Below, piece by piece: positions 35,838 through 45,130 of a stretch of DNA of 64,000 nt. This DNA is from Thalassococcus profundi. Lineage in GTDB: Bacteria > Pseudomonadota > Alphaproteobacteria > Rhodobacterales > Rhodobacteraceae. Numbering within the stretch: the first letter of the stretch is position 1; every line of letters begins with the position of its first letter. The stretch covers positions 361,142 through 425,141 of the forward strand of contig NZ_QPMK01000002.1 in the NCBI RefSeq assembly GCF_003344785.1, given 5' to 3'. Both the position numbers and the translations under genes were made by a program. The notes under the pieces are model-generated. The model was given only the letters and a program-made list of their open reading frames with translations, made no database searches and was not told the DNA's origin.

Positions 35838-36272
35838 TCACGGCACGATGGTGCAGGGCACCGGGGCAATCTGGACCAGCGTCCCGGCGGTCGAACCGAA
35901 GACCCGGCTCACGAGCGCGCTGTTGCCGTCCCGACCGATGACCATCTGCGTCGCCCCGGTCTGCTTGGCGATCTCGCACAGTTTCTCGGCGATATGGCCG
36001 TAGGTGATGATGGTCTCCACGGGCACGTCGACCTTGGCCAGCTTGTCCTTGACCGGTCCCATGATCGCGGTTTCGGCCCGGGCGATCTCCTGCTTGCGGC
36101 GGGCGTGCCGCTCCTCGAGCTCTTCGGGCGTGAGAAAGGTATAGGGCGACCATTCCATCACATGCGCCAGCACGATGGATCCGCCCTGCCTGGCCGCCTT
36201 GTCCAACGCGAAATCAAGCGCACGCCGCGCGGGCGAACTGTCGTCGTAACCGACAACGAATTTTCCGGACAT
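35838..36272 (-). CDS. Universal stress protein (UspA family)
   Basis: A 144-residue cytoplasmic protein with the Usp fold: 'KFVVGYDDSSPARRALDFA' at the start and the ATP-binding 'MVIGRDGNSALVSRVFGSTA' followed by 'APVPCTIV' at the end (G-2x-G-9x-G-S/T pattern). It is probably an ATP-binding Usp. It precedes the AGCS symporter by 26 bp; a Usp paired with a membrane transporter is a recurring arrangement in which the Usp may regulate the transporter. Confidence 0.92.
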   Translation of the reverse strand: MSGKFVVGYDDSSPARRALDFALDKAARQGGSIVLAHVMEWSPYTFLTPEELEERHARRKQEIARAETAIMGPVKDKLAKVDVPVETIITYGHIAEKLCEIAKQTGATQMVIGRDGNSALVSRVFGSTAGTLVQIAPVPCTIVP

Positions 36273-36449
36273 CGTTTTCTCCTTTGCAACGAACTGCGGC
36301 TGCGCTTCCGCAGAATAGGGTACGGTAACACGGAAAATTGACAGCGCGGAATTGAATGCACCCGGTACGGCAGGAAACCTGACTACTTTTTCACCTTCTG
36401 GCGAAACTTTTGCCCGGAAAACGGGTTCGGCAGGTTCCGGAGCCCGGTG

Positions 36450-37166
36450 TCAGAGCGCGATGCGGCCTCTGCCCGACAGCAGCCACGCCCGGCGTCCCAC
36501 GAGTCGCGCGGCGCTCAGCGGCCGGCCATAGCCGGCCCCGCCGTCGAGGTTCAGACGGTTGCCGTAATGCACCGGCCCGTCCAGCGCGGTATGGCCATGC
36601 ACCACGAGTTTGCCGTGATCGCGCGGGTCGTCGAGGAACGTGTCGCGGATCCAGAGCAGGTCATGCTCCGCCTGCTTTGCCAGCGGCACGCCCGGGCGCA
36701 GGCCCGCATGCACGAAAATCTGCGCCTCGGTGTCATGGCAGGTTTTCAGACCGCGCAGAAAGTCCAGATGCCGCGCAGGCACGGCCTCGAGCGCATCGGC
36801 GCGAATGTCGGCTTCTGGCCGGGTCTCACCGACATCAACACCGTAGGACCGCAGCGCAGAACGGCCGCCGACACGCGGGTCCAGCCAGCTCAGCCGTTCG
36901 GGCTTTTGCGGGCCCCGCCCGTCGAGGAAATTGCGCATGTAGCGGTCGTGATTGCCCATCAGCAGCACCCAGGGCAAACCGGCGGCCTGACCCTCGCACA
37001 ACAGGTCGATCACGCCGCGGGTATCCGGCCCGCGGTCCACGTAATCGCCCAGGAACACCACCGGCGCACCGGCATCCGGATCCGCGGCGATCCGGTCCAG
37101 CGCGGCGGCCAGCATCCCGGCCTGCCCGTGAATGTCGCCCACGGCAAAAATCGGCGCGTCGGTCAT
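36450..37166 (-). CDS. PPP-type serine/threonine phosphatase-like metallophosphoesterase
   Basis: A 238-residue soluble enzyme starting at ATG 37166. All motifs of the dinuclear metallophosphoesterase core are present: 'FAVGDIHGQAGML' (GDxHG, residues 9-13), 'FLGDYVDRGPDT' (GDxVDRG), 'LLMGNHDRYM' (GNHD), and the later 'FVHAGLRPG' and 'VVHGHT' His ligands. These PPP-family bacterial enzymes dephosphorylate proteins or small phosphoesters; the true substrate is unknown. It stands alone, followed (minus strand) by a ~175-bp gap to the UspA gene. Confidence 0.9.
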   Translation of the reverse strand: MTDAPIFAVGDIHGQAGMLAAALDRIAADPDAGAPVVFLGDYVDRGPDTRGVIDLLCEGQAAGLPWVLLMGNHDRYMRNFLDGRGPQKPERLSWLDPRVGGRSALRSYGVDVGETRPEADIRADALEAVPARHLDFLRGLKTCHDTEAQIFVHAGLRPGVPLAKQAEHDLLWIRDTFLDDPRDHGKLVVHGHTALDGPVHYGNRLNLDGGAGYGRPLSAARLVGRRAWLLSGRGRIAL

Positions 37167-37349
37167 GGCTCCTCCGGTCGCAGCCTGTCGCGGCGCGCCG
37201 GGGCAAACCGCGGCGACGGCGTATCGCAAGTTGCCCCGCGGCAAGGGATCGTCAAGCTTAGTGCCCATCATCGGCCGAGGATTAGCACAGGAACGCCGGT
37301 GTTCCGACCGGAGAATTCCAGTTGTACGCGCCATGTCCCGACGCGAAAA

Positions 37350-37374
37350 CGCGCCGCCCGAACCGGGCGGCGCG
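37350..37374 (-). terminator. Intrinsic terminator of serA
   Basis: CGCGCCGCCCG / CGGGCGGCGCG, an 11-bp all-GC stem with a 3-base loop, beginning 27 bp after the serA stop. On the minus strand the stem is followed by TTTTCG, as expected of a Rho-independent terminator. Confidence 0.88.
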
Positions 37375-37400
37375 TCGCTCATCCGATCGGCACGTCTGGC

Positions 37401-38996
37401 TCAGGCGACGTCGAACTGCAACGGTTTGACCTGCTGGAACATGCCGGTCTTCTCCAACTTTCCGATCACGGCGGGAGGAACCACGTCGTCGACGTAGAGA
37501 AGCGCGATCGCCTCGCCCTTCGCCGCCGACCGGCCCAGGGTGAAGTTGGCGATGTTCACGCCGTTTTCGCCCATGGTCATGCCGAGCGTGCCGATGATGC
37601 CGGGCACGTCCTCGTTGGTTGTATAGAGCATGTGCGCCCCGATCTCGGCGTCGATGTTGATGCCCTTGATCTGGATGAAGCGCGGCTTGCCGTCGCTGAA
37701 CACCGTGCCCGCGATCGACCGTTCGCGTTTGGCCGTGACCACCGTCACCTTGATGTAGCCGTCGAAAGCGCCGGACTTGTGCTGGTTGGTGGTGCTGATC
37801 TTGATGCCGCGTTCCTCGGCGATCACCGGCGCGCTGACCATGTTCACGTCCGGATTGGCGCGCTTCATGATGCCCGCGATCACCGAGCAGTTGAGCGCGG
37901 CGAGGTTCATCTCCGCGACCGAGCCGTCGTAAAGGATGTTGATCGCCTTGATCGGCTCGTCGGTCATCTGGCCGATGAAACTGCCCAGATGGTCGGAGAG
38001 CTTGATCCACGGACCCATGACCTTGGCCTCTTCGGCGGTGACCGAGGGCATGTTGAGCGCGTTGGTCACGGCGCCGGTCAGCAGGTAATCCGACATCTGT
38101 TCGGCCACCTGGAGGGCGACGTTCTCCTGCGCCTCTGTGGTCGCCGCACCGAGGTGCGGCGTGCAGACCACGTTGGGCAGTCCGAAGAGCGGGTTTTCCG
38201 TCGCCGGTTCCTGCGCGAAGACGTCGAAGGCCGCGCCGGCCACGTGACCGGATGTCAGCAGGTCCGCCAGCGCCTCTTCGTCCACGAGACCGCCGCGGGC
38301 GCAGTTGATGATCCGCACGCCCTTTTTGGTCTTCTCGAGGTTCTCGCGGCTCAGGATGTTGCGGGTCTGGTCGGTGAGCGGGACGTGCAGGGTGATGAAA
38401 TCGGCACGCTTTAGAAGATCGTCGAGCTCGACCTTCTCGACGCCCATCTTCTCGGCCTTCTCGGCGGACAGGAAGGGATCGTAGGCCGCGACCTTCATCT
38501 TGAGCCCGCGCGCGCGGTCGCAGACGATGCCGCCGATGTTGCCCGCGCCGATCACGCCCAGCGTCTTGCCGGTCAGTTCGACGCCCATGAACTTGGACTT
38601 CTCCCATTTGCCGGCGTGGGTCGAAGCCGATGCTTCGGGGATCTGACGCGCCACGGCGAACATCATCGCGATGGCGTGTTCGGCGGTGGTGATCATGTTG
38701 CCGAAGGGCGTGTTCATGACGATCACGCCTTTCTTCGACGCCGCCTCGCGGTCGACGTTGTCGACGCCGATGCCGGCGCGGCCGATTACCTTGAGGTTAG
38801 GGGCGGCGGCGAGGATCTTCTCGGTCACCTTGGTGGCGCTGCGGATCGCGAGGCCGTCGTATTGGCCGATCACCTCGGCCAGCTTGTCCTTGTCCTTGCC
38901 GAGGTCGGGCTGAAAATCGACGTCGATGCCGCGATCCTTGAAGATCTGCACGGCGGCGTCGGAGAGTTTGTCGGAGATGAGTACACGGGGGGCCAT
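37401..38996 (-). CDS. serA: D-3-phosphoglycerate dehydrogenase
   Basis: A 531-residue cytoplasmic enzyme that oxidises 3-phosphoglycerate, the first step of serine synthesis. It is the long form: substrate and NAD domains (residues 1-~315), with 'GVIGAGNIGGIVCDRARGL' as the dinucleotide loop, 'NCARGGLVDE' with the catalytic Arg region and 'TPHLGAATTEAQEN' with the catalytic His; then the allosteric-substrate-binding domain and a C-terminal ACT domain ('GINIDAEIGAHMLYTTNEDV', ending in 'FDVA') that binds serine for feedback control. Start at 38996 has AGGACC just upstream. It follows serC on the same strand with a gap of 117 bp that holds two hairpins. Confidence 0.97.
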   Translation of the reverse strand: MAPRVLISDKLSDAAVQIFKDRGIDVDFQPDLGKDKDKLAEVIGQYDGLAIRSATKVTEKILAAAPNLKVIGRAGIGVDNVDREAASKKGVIVMNTPFGNMITTAEHAIAMMFAVARQIPEASASTHAGKWEKSKFMGVELTGKTLGVIGAGNIGGIVCDRARGLKMKVAAYDPFLSAEKAEKMGVEKVELDDLLKRADFITLHVPLTDQTRNILSRENLEKTKKGVRIINCARGGLVDEEALADLLTSGHVAGAAFDVFAQEPATENPLFGLPNVVCTPHLGAATTEAQENVALQVAEQMSDYLLTGAVTNALNMPSVTAEEAKVMGPWIKLSDHLGSFIGQMTDEPIKAINILYDGSVAEMNLAALNCSVIAGIMKRANPDVNMVSAPVIAEERGIKISTTNQHKSGAFDGYIKVTVVTAKRERSIAGTVFSDGKPRFIQIKGINIDAEIGAHMLYTTNEDVPGIIGTLGMTMGENGVNIANFTLGRSAAKGEAIALLYVDDVVPPAVIGKLEKTGMFQQVKPLQFDVA

Positions 38997-39042
38997 GGCT
39001 GTGGTCCTTTGAATGAGCGAGGGAGGACGCCGCCGGGTGCCC

Positions 39043-39085
39043 GGACTTTTCGAAAAGTCCTGTCCGTTTTCCTCGTGGAAAACGG
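39043..39085. repeat. Two tandem hairpins between serC and serA
   Basis: GGACTTTTCGAAAAGTCC (39043-39060) is a perfect 18-base palindrome, and CCGTTTTCC/GGAAAACGG (39064-39085) is a 9-bp stem with a 4-base loop. Both lie between serC and serA on the transcribed strand and carry T-rich 3' arms, so they could be attenuators, partial terminators or mRNA-stability elements that set serC and serA levels apart. Confidence 0.75.
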
Positions 39086-39113
39086 CGTTGCCCCCGGCGG
39101 CGGATATCTGTGA

Positions 39114-40268
<1,155 letters not shown>

Positions 40269-40427
40269 TGATGCTACCCTTCCAGATAAGCGCCCCTCGT
40301 TGGGGAGGGGTGTCCCACCGCCGGAGTTACGGCCCAATTCGCGGTTCCACAAGCGGGAAAAGCGCGCTATTGCGCCGCTTGAACGACAATTTGCGACACC
40401 CGCCGCCTACGATCGGAAACCTGCCCC

Positions 40428-41300
40428 ATGTTCACTGCCACCCTGATCGCCCGTCCCGGCCTGCTCGATCCCGCGCTCACCGACTCGCTGCGGAATGCCT
40501 GGGGCGGCGGCGATGTGACCTGGCTGGCCCCCGACGAAGCAGCGGAATTCGCCCTGGCCGAGGTCCCCGGCAACCTCTGGCAGGTCTGGGACGACGTGCA
40601 GGGGTTGGGCGTCGATCTGGCGGTGCAACCGGCAGATGGGCGGCGCAAGAAGATGCTGCTGGCGGACATGGACAGCACGATGATCCGGCAGGAATGTATC
40701 GACGAACTGGCCGATGCCGCCGGGGTCGGCGACCGTGTGAAAGAGATCACGGCGCGGGCGATGAACGGCGAGCTGGATTTCGAGGGTGCGCTGACCGAAC
40801 GGGTCGGTCTGCTGCAAGGGCTGCCCGAGACCGTGATCTCGGACGTTCTGGAGAGCCGTATCACCCTGATGCCCGGAGGTCCGGTCCTGCTCGCAACGAT
40901 GAAGGCGCACGGCGCCTTTGCGGCGCTGGTGTCGGGCGGGTTCACCGCCTTCACCACGCGGATCGCGGCGACGCTCGGCTTCGACGAACACCGCGCCAAC
41001 ACGCTGCTGGCCAAGAACGGCCTTCTGAACGGCGACGTCGCACGCCCGATCCTGGGGCGCGAGGCCAAGGTGCAGGCGCTGGACGAAATCACCGCACGGC
41101 TGGGAATCACGCCCGCAGAGGTATTGGCGGTGGGGGACGGTGCCAACGACCTGGGCATGTTGCAACGCGCAGGCACGGGCGTGGCGCTGCACGCGAAGCC
41201 CTCGGTTCAGGCGCAGTGCGACATCCGGGTGAACCACGGCGACCTGACGGCGCTGCTCTACCTTCAGGGATATGCACGCACGGAGTTTGCCGCGGCGTGA
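40428..41300 (+). CDS. serB: Phosphoserine phosphatase
   Basis: A 290-residue HAD-superfamily enzyme completing serine synthesis. The catalytic motif I is 'LLADMDSTMI' with nucleophile Asp in DMDST, motif II 'LVSGGFTAFT', and motifs III/IV 'AKVQALDEI' and 'AVGDGANDLGML'. The N-terminal ~70 residues form an extra, diverged regulatory domain. It is divergent from serC, with a 159-bp gap that must hold both promoters, and converges with the asparaginase-like gene. Confidence 0.96.
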   Translation: MFTATLIARPGLLDPALTDSLRNAWGGGDVTWLAPDEAAEFALAEVPGNLWQVWDDVQGLGVDLAVQPADGRRKKMLLADMDSTMIRQECIDELADAAGVGDRVKEITARAMNGELDFEGALTERVGLLQGLPETVISDVLESRITLMPGGPVLLATMKAHGAFAALVSGGFTAFTTRIAATLGFDEHRANTLLAKNGLLNGDVARPILGREAKVQALDEITARLGITPAEVLAVGDGANDLGMLQRAGTGVALHAKPSVQAQCDIRVNHGDLTALLYLQGYARTEFAAA

Positions 41301-41305
41301 CGCGC

Positions 41306-41350
41306 AAAACCTCTCGAGAGGTTTTGGCAAAAGTCTTCGAAGACTTTTGC
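41306..41350. terminator. Double palindrome terminating serB and the asparaginase-type gene
   Basis: AAAACCTCTCGAGAGGTTTT (41306-41325) and, one base on, a perfect 24-base palindrome (41327-41350, arms GCAAAAGTCTTC / GAAGACTTTTGC). Each hairpin ends in a T run on both strands, so together they can stop serB from one side and the amidase gene from the other. Confidence 0.88.
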
Positions 41351-41363
41351 TCCGTGGCCGCCG

Positions 41364-42365
41364 TCAGGTCAGAAGACCGGTGGCCGCGCGAATTTCGCCC
41401 ACGTCCAGCCCGCGCCGGTTGGTGATCTTGGGGTTCAAGAACGCCGCCACCTCGGGATGCGCCGCCTCGGCCGCGCCCAGCCGCACCAGCAGGGCCGCGA
41501 TGGCGCATTCCGCCGCGCGCGTCGCCCCGTCCGCCGCCTTGACCGCGACACCGATGCCGCGCTCCGGCAGGATCGCCACGAAGAACCCCTCGGCCCCGGT
41601 CTTGAGCGCCACAGGCTCCGTCACCGCCTGCATCAGCCGCGTGCAGGCGCGGCCCTCACCGGCGACGAGCATTGGATGCGCATACATCGCTTCGACCAGT
41701 GTCGCAGCCGCTGTGCTTTGCCGGTCGCTGCGGGCGCGGGCGCTGGCGAACCAGGCCATGGCGCGCGCCATACCGTGCATGGTGGTGGCGAAGTTGGGCG
41801 CGGAGCAGCCGTCGATGCCGAAGCCCGGGCTGTCCATTTGCGTGACCTCCTCGAACGCGTCGCGTGCCGCGGCCTGCACCGGGTGATCCGGCGTCACGTA
41901 ATCCGGACCGCCGCCCATGTAGCGGTTCAGGGTCAGGAACCCCGCATGTTTGCCCGAGCAGTTGTTGTGCAGCTGGCAGGGGGCCTCGCCTGCCCGGATC
42001 ATCTCGATGTCGAGATCGCGGTCGCGCGTGGTCTCGGCGCCGCAGCGCAGGTCCGGCTCGCTCAGTCCCAACTCCGACAGCCAGCGCGCCACCGCCTCGG
42101 TGTGCAGGCGCGCGCCCTGGTGCGAGGCGCAGGCCAGCGCCAGCTGCGCCTGGCTCAGACCGTAGCGGTCGGCGGCGCCGGAGGTGATCAGCGGCAGCGC
42201 CTGGATCATCTTGGCCGAGCTGCGCGGCAGGATCACCGTTTCCGGATCGCCCCAGGCCTCGAGGATGCCACCGGAGGCGTCGCAGATCACCGCATGCCCG
42301 CTGTGCAGGCTTTCGGGAATCGGACCGCGCCAGATTTCGGCAAGAGGGGCGGGAGAGAGCGTCAT
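41364..42365 (-). CDS. L-asparaginase II-type amidase
   Basis: A 333-residue cytoplasmic enzyme starting at ATG 42365 with GAGGAC upstream. It matches the asparaginase_II family found in rhizobia and Rhodobacterales, unrelated to E. coli AnsB: 'SGHAVICDASGGILEAWGDP', 'RSSAKMIQALPLITSG' with the Ser-x-x-Lys pair, 'ALACASHQG' and 'LHNNCSGKHAGFL' with the conserved Cys. These enzymes use Ser-Lys-type nucleophile chemistry and cleave asparagine to aspartate and ammonia. It is divergent from the ialB-type gene. Confidence 0.9.
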   Translation of the reverse strand: MTLSPAPLAEIWRGPIPESLHSGHAVICDASGGILEAWGDPETVILPRSSAKMIQALPLITSGAADRYGLSQAQLALACASHQGARLHTEAVARWLSELGLSEPDLRCGAETTRDRDLDIEMIRAGEAPCQLHNNCSGKHAGFLTLNRYMGGGPDYVTPDHPVQAAARDAFEEVTQMDSPGFGIDGCSAPNFATTMHGMARAMAWFASARARSDRQSTAAATLVEAMYAHPMLVAGEGRACTRLMQAVTEPVALKTGAEGFFVAILPERGIGVAVKAADGATRAAECAIAALLVRLGAAEAAHPEVAAFLNPKITNRRGLDVGEIRAATGLLT

Positions 42366-42532
42366 GGAAGTCCTCACATCTTGGCGATATTCTGCCGATT
42401 GGGGTTTAATCGGCCCGGTCTTTCGGGCTAATTTAGCAAGGTCGACAGAAAAACGGTTGCGCGGCACCATAAGCCGGACCACCAAGGGCGCAACCACGCA
42501 ATTGAGGCTGAGGACAGCTGGAGGCTGGACGT

Positions 42533-43069
42533 ATGAATTCATTTCTTGGGCGGGTGATGTCCGGGGCGCTGGCGGCCCTGATCGCGACCTCTGCGGCTGT
42601 TGTCGCGCAGGAGGCCAGCACGAACCGTGTGGACGCGATGACCGACTGGTCGGTCTTCGAAGGCCAGGACCCGCGCGAATGCTGGGCGGTGACCACCTAC
42701 AAGGAAAGCGTGAACACCAAGGACGGGCGCGTCGTGGCGGTGACACGGGGCGAGATCCTGCTGATGGTCTTCTACCGTCCCGGTGCCAACGTGACCGGAC
42801 AGCTGGCCTTTACCGGCGGGTATCCCTTCGCCGACGGATCGACTGTCAACGTCAACATCTCGGGCACCGAATTCGAGCTGTTCACCGAAGGCGAATGGGC
42901 CTGGCCCGCGACGCCGGCGGAGGATGCCAAGCTGATCACCGCGATGAAGCGTGGCGCGGATGCGGTGGTGACGGCGCGTTCGTCGCGCGGGACGACCACG
43001 AAGGACACCTTTTCGCTGCTGGGCTTTACCGCCGCGGTCGAGGATGCCGAGAAGCGCTGCTCCAGCTGA
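42533..43069 (+). CDS. Invasion-associated locus B (IalB) family periplasmic protein
   Basis: A 178-residue protein with a signal peptide ending 'AAVVAQE'. The mature part has 'TDWSVFEGQDPRECWAVTTY', 'GEILLMVFYRPGANVTGQLA' and a final Cys-rich 'EKRCSS'; the two Cys probably form a disulphide, as in IalB of Bartonella. In free-living alphaproteobacteria its role is unknown and 'invasion' should not be inferred. The gene is followed by two palindromic repeats and a terminator. Confidence 0.88.
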   Translation: MNSFLGRVMSGALAALIATSAAVVAQEASTNRVDAMTDWSVFEGQDPRECWAVTTYKESVNTKDGRVVAVTRGEILLMVFYRPGANVTGQLAFTGGYPFADGSTVNVNISGTEFELFTEGEWAWPATPAEDAKLITAMKRGADAVVTARSSRGTTTKDTFSLLGFTAAVEDAEKRCSS

Positions 43070-43079
43070 CACCTTCGGA

Positions 43080-43129
43080 GTGGGGGCCAGCCCCCACACG
43101 CAGGTTCAAGTGGGGGCCAGCCCCCACAC
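43080..43129. repeat. Tandem copies of a 20-base palindromic element
   Basis: GTGGGGGCCAGCCCCCACAC occurs at 43080 and again at 43110, a 30-base period with a 10-base unrelated spacer. Each copy contains the perfect stem GTGGGGGC / GCCCCCAC. They are placed just after the ialB-type stop codon, so they form hairpins in its mRNA. Similar C/G-run palindromes are scattered as REP-like elements in some Rhodobacterales; only these two are in the window. Confidence 0.75.
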
Positions 43130-43154
43130 CCCCGAGGGTTATTGTAAACCGAAG

Positions 43155-43188
43155 AAGACCGGACCGGCGCATCGTTCCGGTCTTTTGC
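43155..43188 (+). terminator. Intrinsic terminator after the ialB-type gene
   Basis: AAGACCGGA / TCCGGTCTT, a 9-bp stem with a 12-base loop, followed by TT and more T's. It is placed ~85 bp after the ialB-type stop and before rlmN, separating the two transcripts. Confidence 0.8.
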
Positions 43189-43246
43189 TTTTGGCAAGGG
43201 CGCGCGAATCCTGTAGAAGGCGCGCTTCGACAAAGGATGAGACCCC

Positions 43247-44431
43247 ATGAGCGTTTCCGCACCGATCACTCAGGATGTGCTGACGATCCCCCGCAAGATG
43301 GCCGAGGGGCCGCTGAACCTGATCGGCCTCACCCGCCCGGCGCTGGCCGAGGCGTTGCGCGCCGTTGGCGTGCCCGACAAGCAGGTCAAGATGCGCGTTG
43401 GGCAGGTCTGGCAGTGGCTCTATCACTGGGGCGTGCGGGATTTCGGTGCCATGACCAACCTGTCGAAGGATTTTCGCGCCACGCTTGCCGAGAATTTCAC
43501 CATCGCCCTGCCCGAGGTCGTATCGCGGCAGGTGTCGTCGGACGGCACGCGCAAGTACCTCGTGCGCATCGCCGGCGGCCACGAGGTCGAGGTGGTCTAC
43601 ATCCCCGAGACCGACCGCGGCACGCTGTGTGTCTCGAGCCAGGTCGGCTGCACGCTGACCTGTTCCTTCTGCCACACCGGCACGCAGAAGCTGGTGCGCA
43701 ACCTGACCGCGGCCGAAATCGTCGGGCAGATCATGCTGGCGCGCGACGACCTGGGCGAATGGCCGCAGCCGGGCACGGGCACCGGCGACAGCGGGCCGAG
43801 GCTGCTGTCCAACGTCGTGCTGATGGGCATGGGCGAGCCGCTTTACAATTTCGACAACGTCCGTGACGCGATGAAGATCGCCATGGACGGCGAGGGCATC
43901 GCCCTGTCGCGCCGCCGCATCACCCTGTCGACCAGCGGCGTGGTGCCCGAGATCGCCAAGACCGCCGAAGAGATCGGCTGCCTGCTGGCGGTGAGCTTTC
44001 ACGCCACGACGGACGAGGTGCGCGACAAGCTGGTGCCGATCAACAAGCGCTGGAACATCGAGACGTTGCTGAACGCCCTGCGCGAATATCCGAAGATCAG
44101 CAATTCCGAGCGTATCACGTTCGAATACGTTATGCTGAAGGACGTGAACGACAGCGACGCCGACGCGCGGCGGTTGGTCAGGCTGATCAGCGGCATCCCG
44201 GCCAAGATCAACCTGATCCCCTTCAACGAATGGCCCGGCGCGCCCTACCAGCGGTCTGACTGGGCGCGGATCGAAGCCTTTGCCGACATCATCTACAAGG
44301 CCGGCTATGCGTCCCCGATCCGCACGCCGCGGGGCGAGGACATCATGGCGGCCTGCGGTCAGCTCAAATCCGCGACCGAGCGGGCGCGCAAGTCGCGCGC
44401 GCAGATCGCGGCAGAGACCGGCCAGGTCTGA
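43247..44431 (+). CDS. rlmN: 23S rRNA/tRNA adenine-C2 methyltransferase RlmN
   Basis: A 394-residue radical-SAM enzyme that methylates A2503 of 23S rRNA and A37 of some tRNAs. The 4Fe-4S cluster is held by Cys135, Cys139 and Cys142 in '[11 protein letters not shown]'. '[15 protein letters not shown]' and '[15 protein letters not shown]' are typical SAM-binding segments, and the C-terminal '[11 protein letters not shown]' contains the Cys that carries the transient methyl group. It ends 25 bp before a strong terminator. Confidence 0.97.
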   Translation: MSVSAPITQDVLTIPRKMAEGPLNLIGLTRPALAEALRAVGVPDKQVKMRVGQVWQWLYHWGVRDFGAMTNLSKDFRATLAENFTIALPEVVSRQVSSDGTRKYLVRIAGGHEVEVVYIPETDRGTLCVSSQVGCTLTCSFCHTGTQKLVRNLTAAEIVGQIMLARDDLGEWPQPGTGTGDSGPRLLSNVVLMGMGEPLYNFDNVRDAMKIAMDGEGIALSRRRITLSTSGVVPEIAKTAEEIGCLLAVSFHATTDEVRDKLVPINKRWNIETLLNALREYPKISNSERITFEYVMLKDVNDSDADARRLVRLISGIPAKINLIPFNEWPGAPYQRSDWARIEAFADIIYKAGYASPIRTPRGEDIMAACGQLKSATERARKSRAQIAAETGQV

Positions 44432-44456
44432 CAACCTTACCGGACGGCTCAAGGAC

Positions 44457-44483
44457 AAGGCACCGCGCAGACGGTGCCTTTTT
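44457..44483 (+). terminator. Intrinsic terminator of rlmN
   Basis: AAGGCACCG / CGGTGCCTT, a 9-bp stem with a 6-base loop, followed by TTT. It lies 25 bp after the rlmN stop. Confidence 0.9.
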
Positions 44484-44588
44484 CATGTGCGAAACCATGC
44501 CGGACTTATCCCGACTAAAACAATAAGGATTGACGGGCCCTCCGCCCTTCGGCATCTTGAAGGCAATTCATCCTGCCGGAGCCGCGCC

Positions 44589-45053
44589 ATGACGCTTGCC
44601 CTGTCCGACGAAAACCGCACCGCCGATCCCGTGCCTGTGGCCGGTCTGCGACAGGCAGAGGCGCAGCTGATCGCGATGCTGCGGCTCTGGCGATCCGGAG
44701 CGGAGAGCCGGGCAGAAGTCTGGAACAGGCTCTGCCTGGCGCTTGGACCCGCGCGTGGACGGATGTGCCTGCGCGCATTCGAAGACGTTTTGCGCCTCTT
44801 GCACCAGCACGGCTGGCGCGACCTGACAGTCCTGCCCCCCGGTGCGATGCGGATCAGCGACGATGAACGCGGTTTCGCCGCCTTTGCCCTGCAAGCGACC
44901 GAAGCCGACCGGGAAGAGGCTCTGTTACAAGCGACCTTCCTCGTGGCGCCGGCGGCGATGCTGCGTCTCGTGCACGCCGCGGGACGGCTGAGCCTGCCGC
45001 TCCTGTGCGAGGAAAGCCGGTGCCGGCTGGCGGCGGCCGCGCGCGACGCCTGA
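44589..45053 (+). CDS. Small uncharacterised helical protein
   Basis: A 154-residue soluble, Ala/Leu/Arg-rich, all-helical protein starting at ATG 44589 after 'CCGGAG'. No motif is recognised. Notable: four Cys spread over the sequence ('NRLCLALG', 'RMCLRAF', 'PLLCEESRCRL'), and a hydrophobic 'ATFLVAPAAMLRLVHAAG' segment that is too polar for a sure membrane helix. It sits just upstream of the copper ATPase on the same strand, but the CueR-type promoter between them suggests separate control. I do not assign a function; helical cysteine-bearing proteins near copper genes could bind the metal, but this is only an idea. Confidence 0.7.
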   Translation: MTLALSDENRTADPVPVAGLRQAEAQLIAMLRLWRSGAESRAEVWNRLCLALGPARGRMCLRAFEDVLRLLHQHGWRDLTVLPPGAMRISDDERGFAAFALQATEADREEALLQATFLVAPAAMLRLVHAAGRLSLPLLCEESRCRLAAAARDA

Positions 45054-45071
45054 GAAATCGCCGGACGGCTC

Positions 45072-45102
45072 TTGACCTTCCAGTCACGGGAACCCCTATC
45101 TC
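45072..45102 (+). promoter_or_regulatory. MerR/CueR-type promoter of the copper ATPase
   Basis: TTGACC (45072-45077) and TATCTC (45097-45102) are separated by exactly 19 bp, the over-long spacer that MerR-family activators correct. Within the spacer, CCTTCC (45076-45081) and GGGAAC (45088-45093) form an imperfect dyad of the kind CueR binds (consensus CCTTCC-N7-GGAAGG). The start codon of the ATPase is ~30 bp downstream. cueR itself follows the ATPase. Confidence 0.85.
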
Positions 45103-45130
45103 TGCCCTGAGACGGACAGAGGAGGCCACC

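Noticed and set aside
39043..39085. A riboswitch controlling serA
   Set aside because: Two simple hairpins with no conserved aptamer elements that I can recognise; attenuation or termination is simpler.
43080..43129. A short CRISPR array
   Set aside because: Only two copies, a 10-base spacer, and each copy is a full palindrome; no cas genes in the window.
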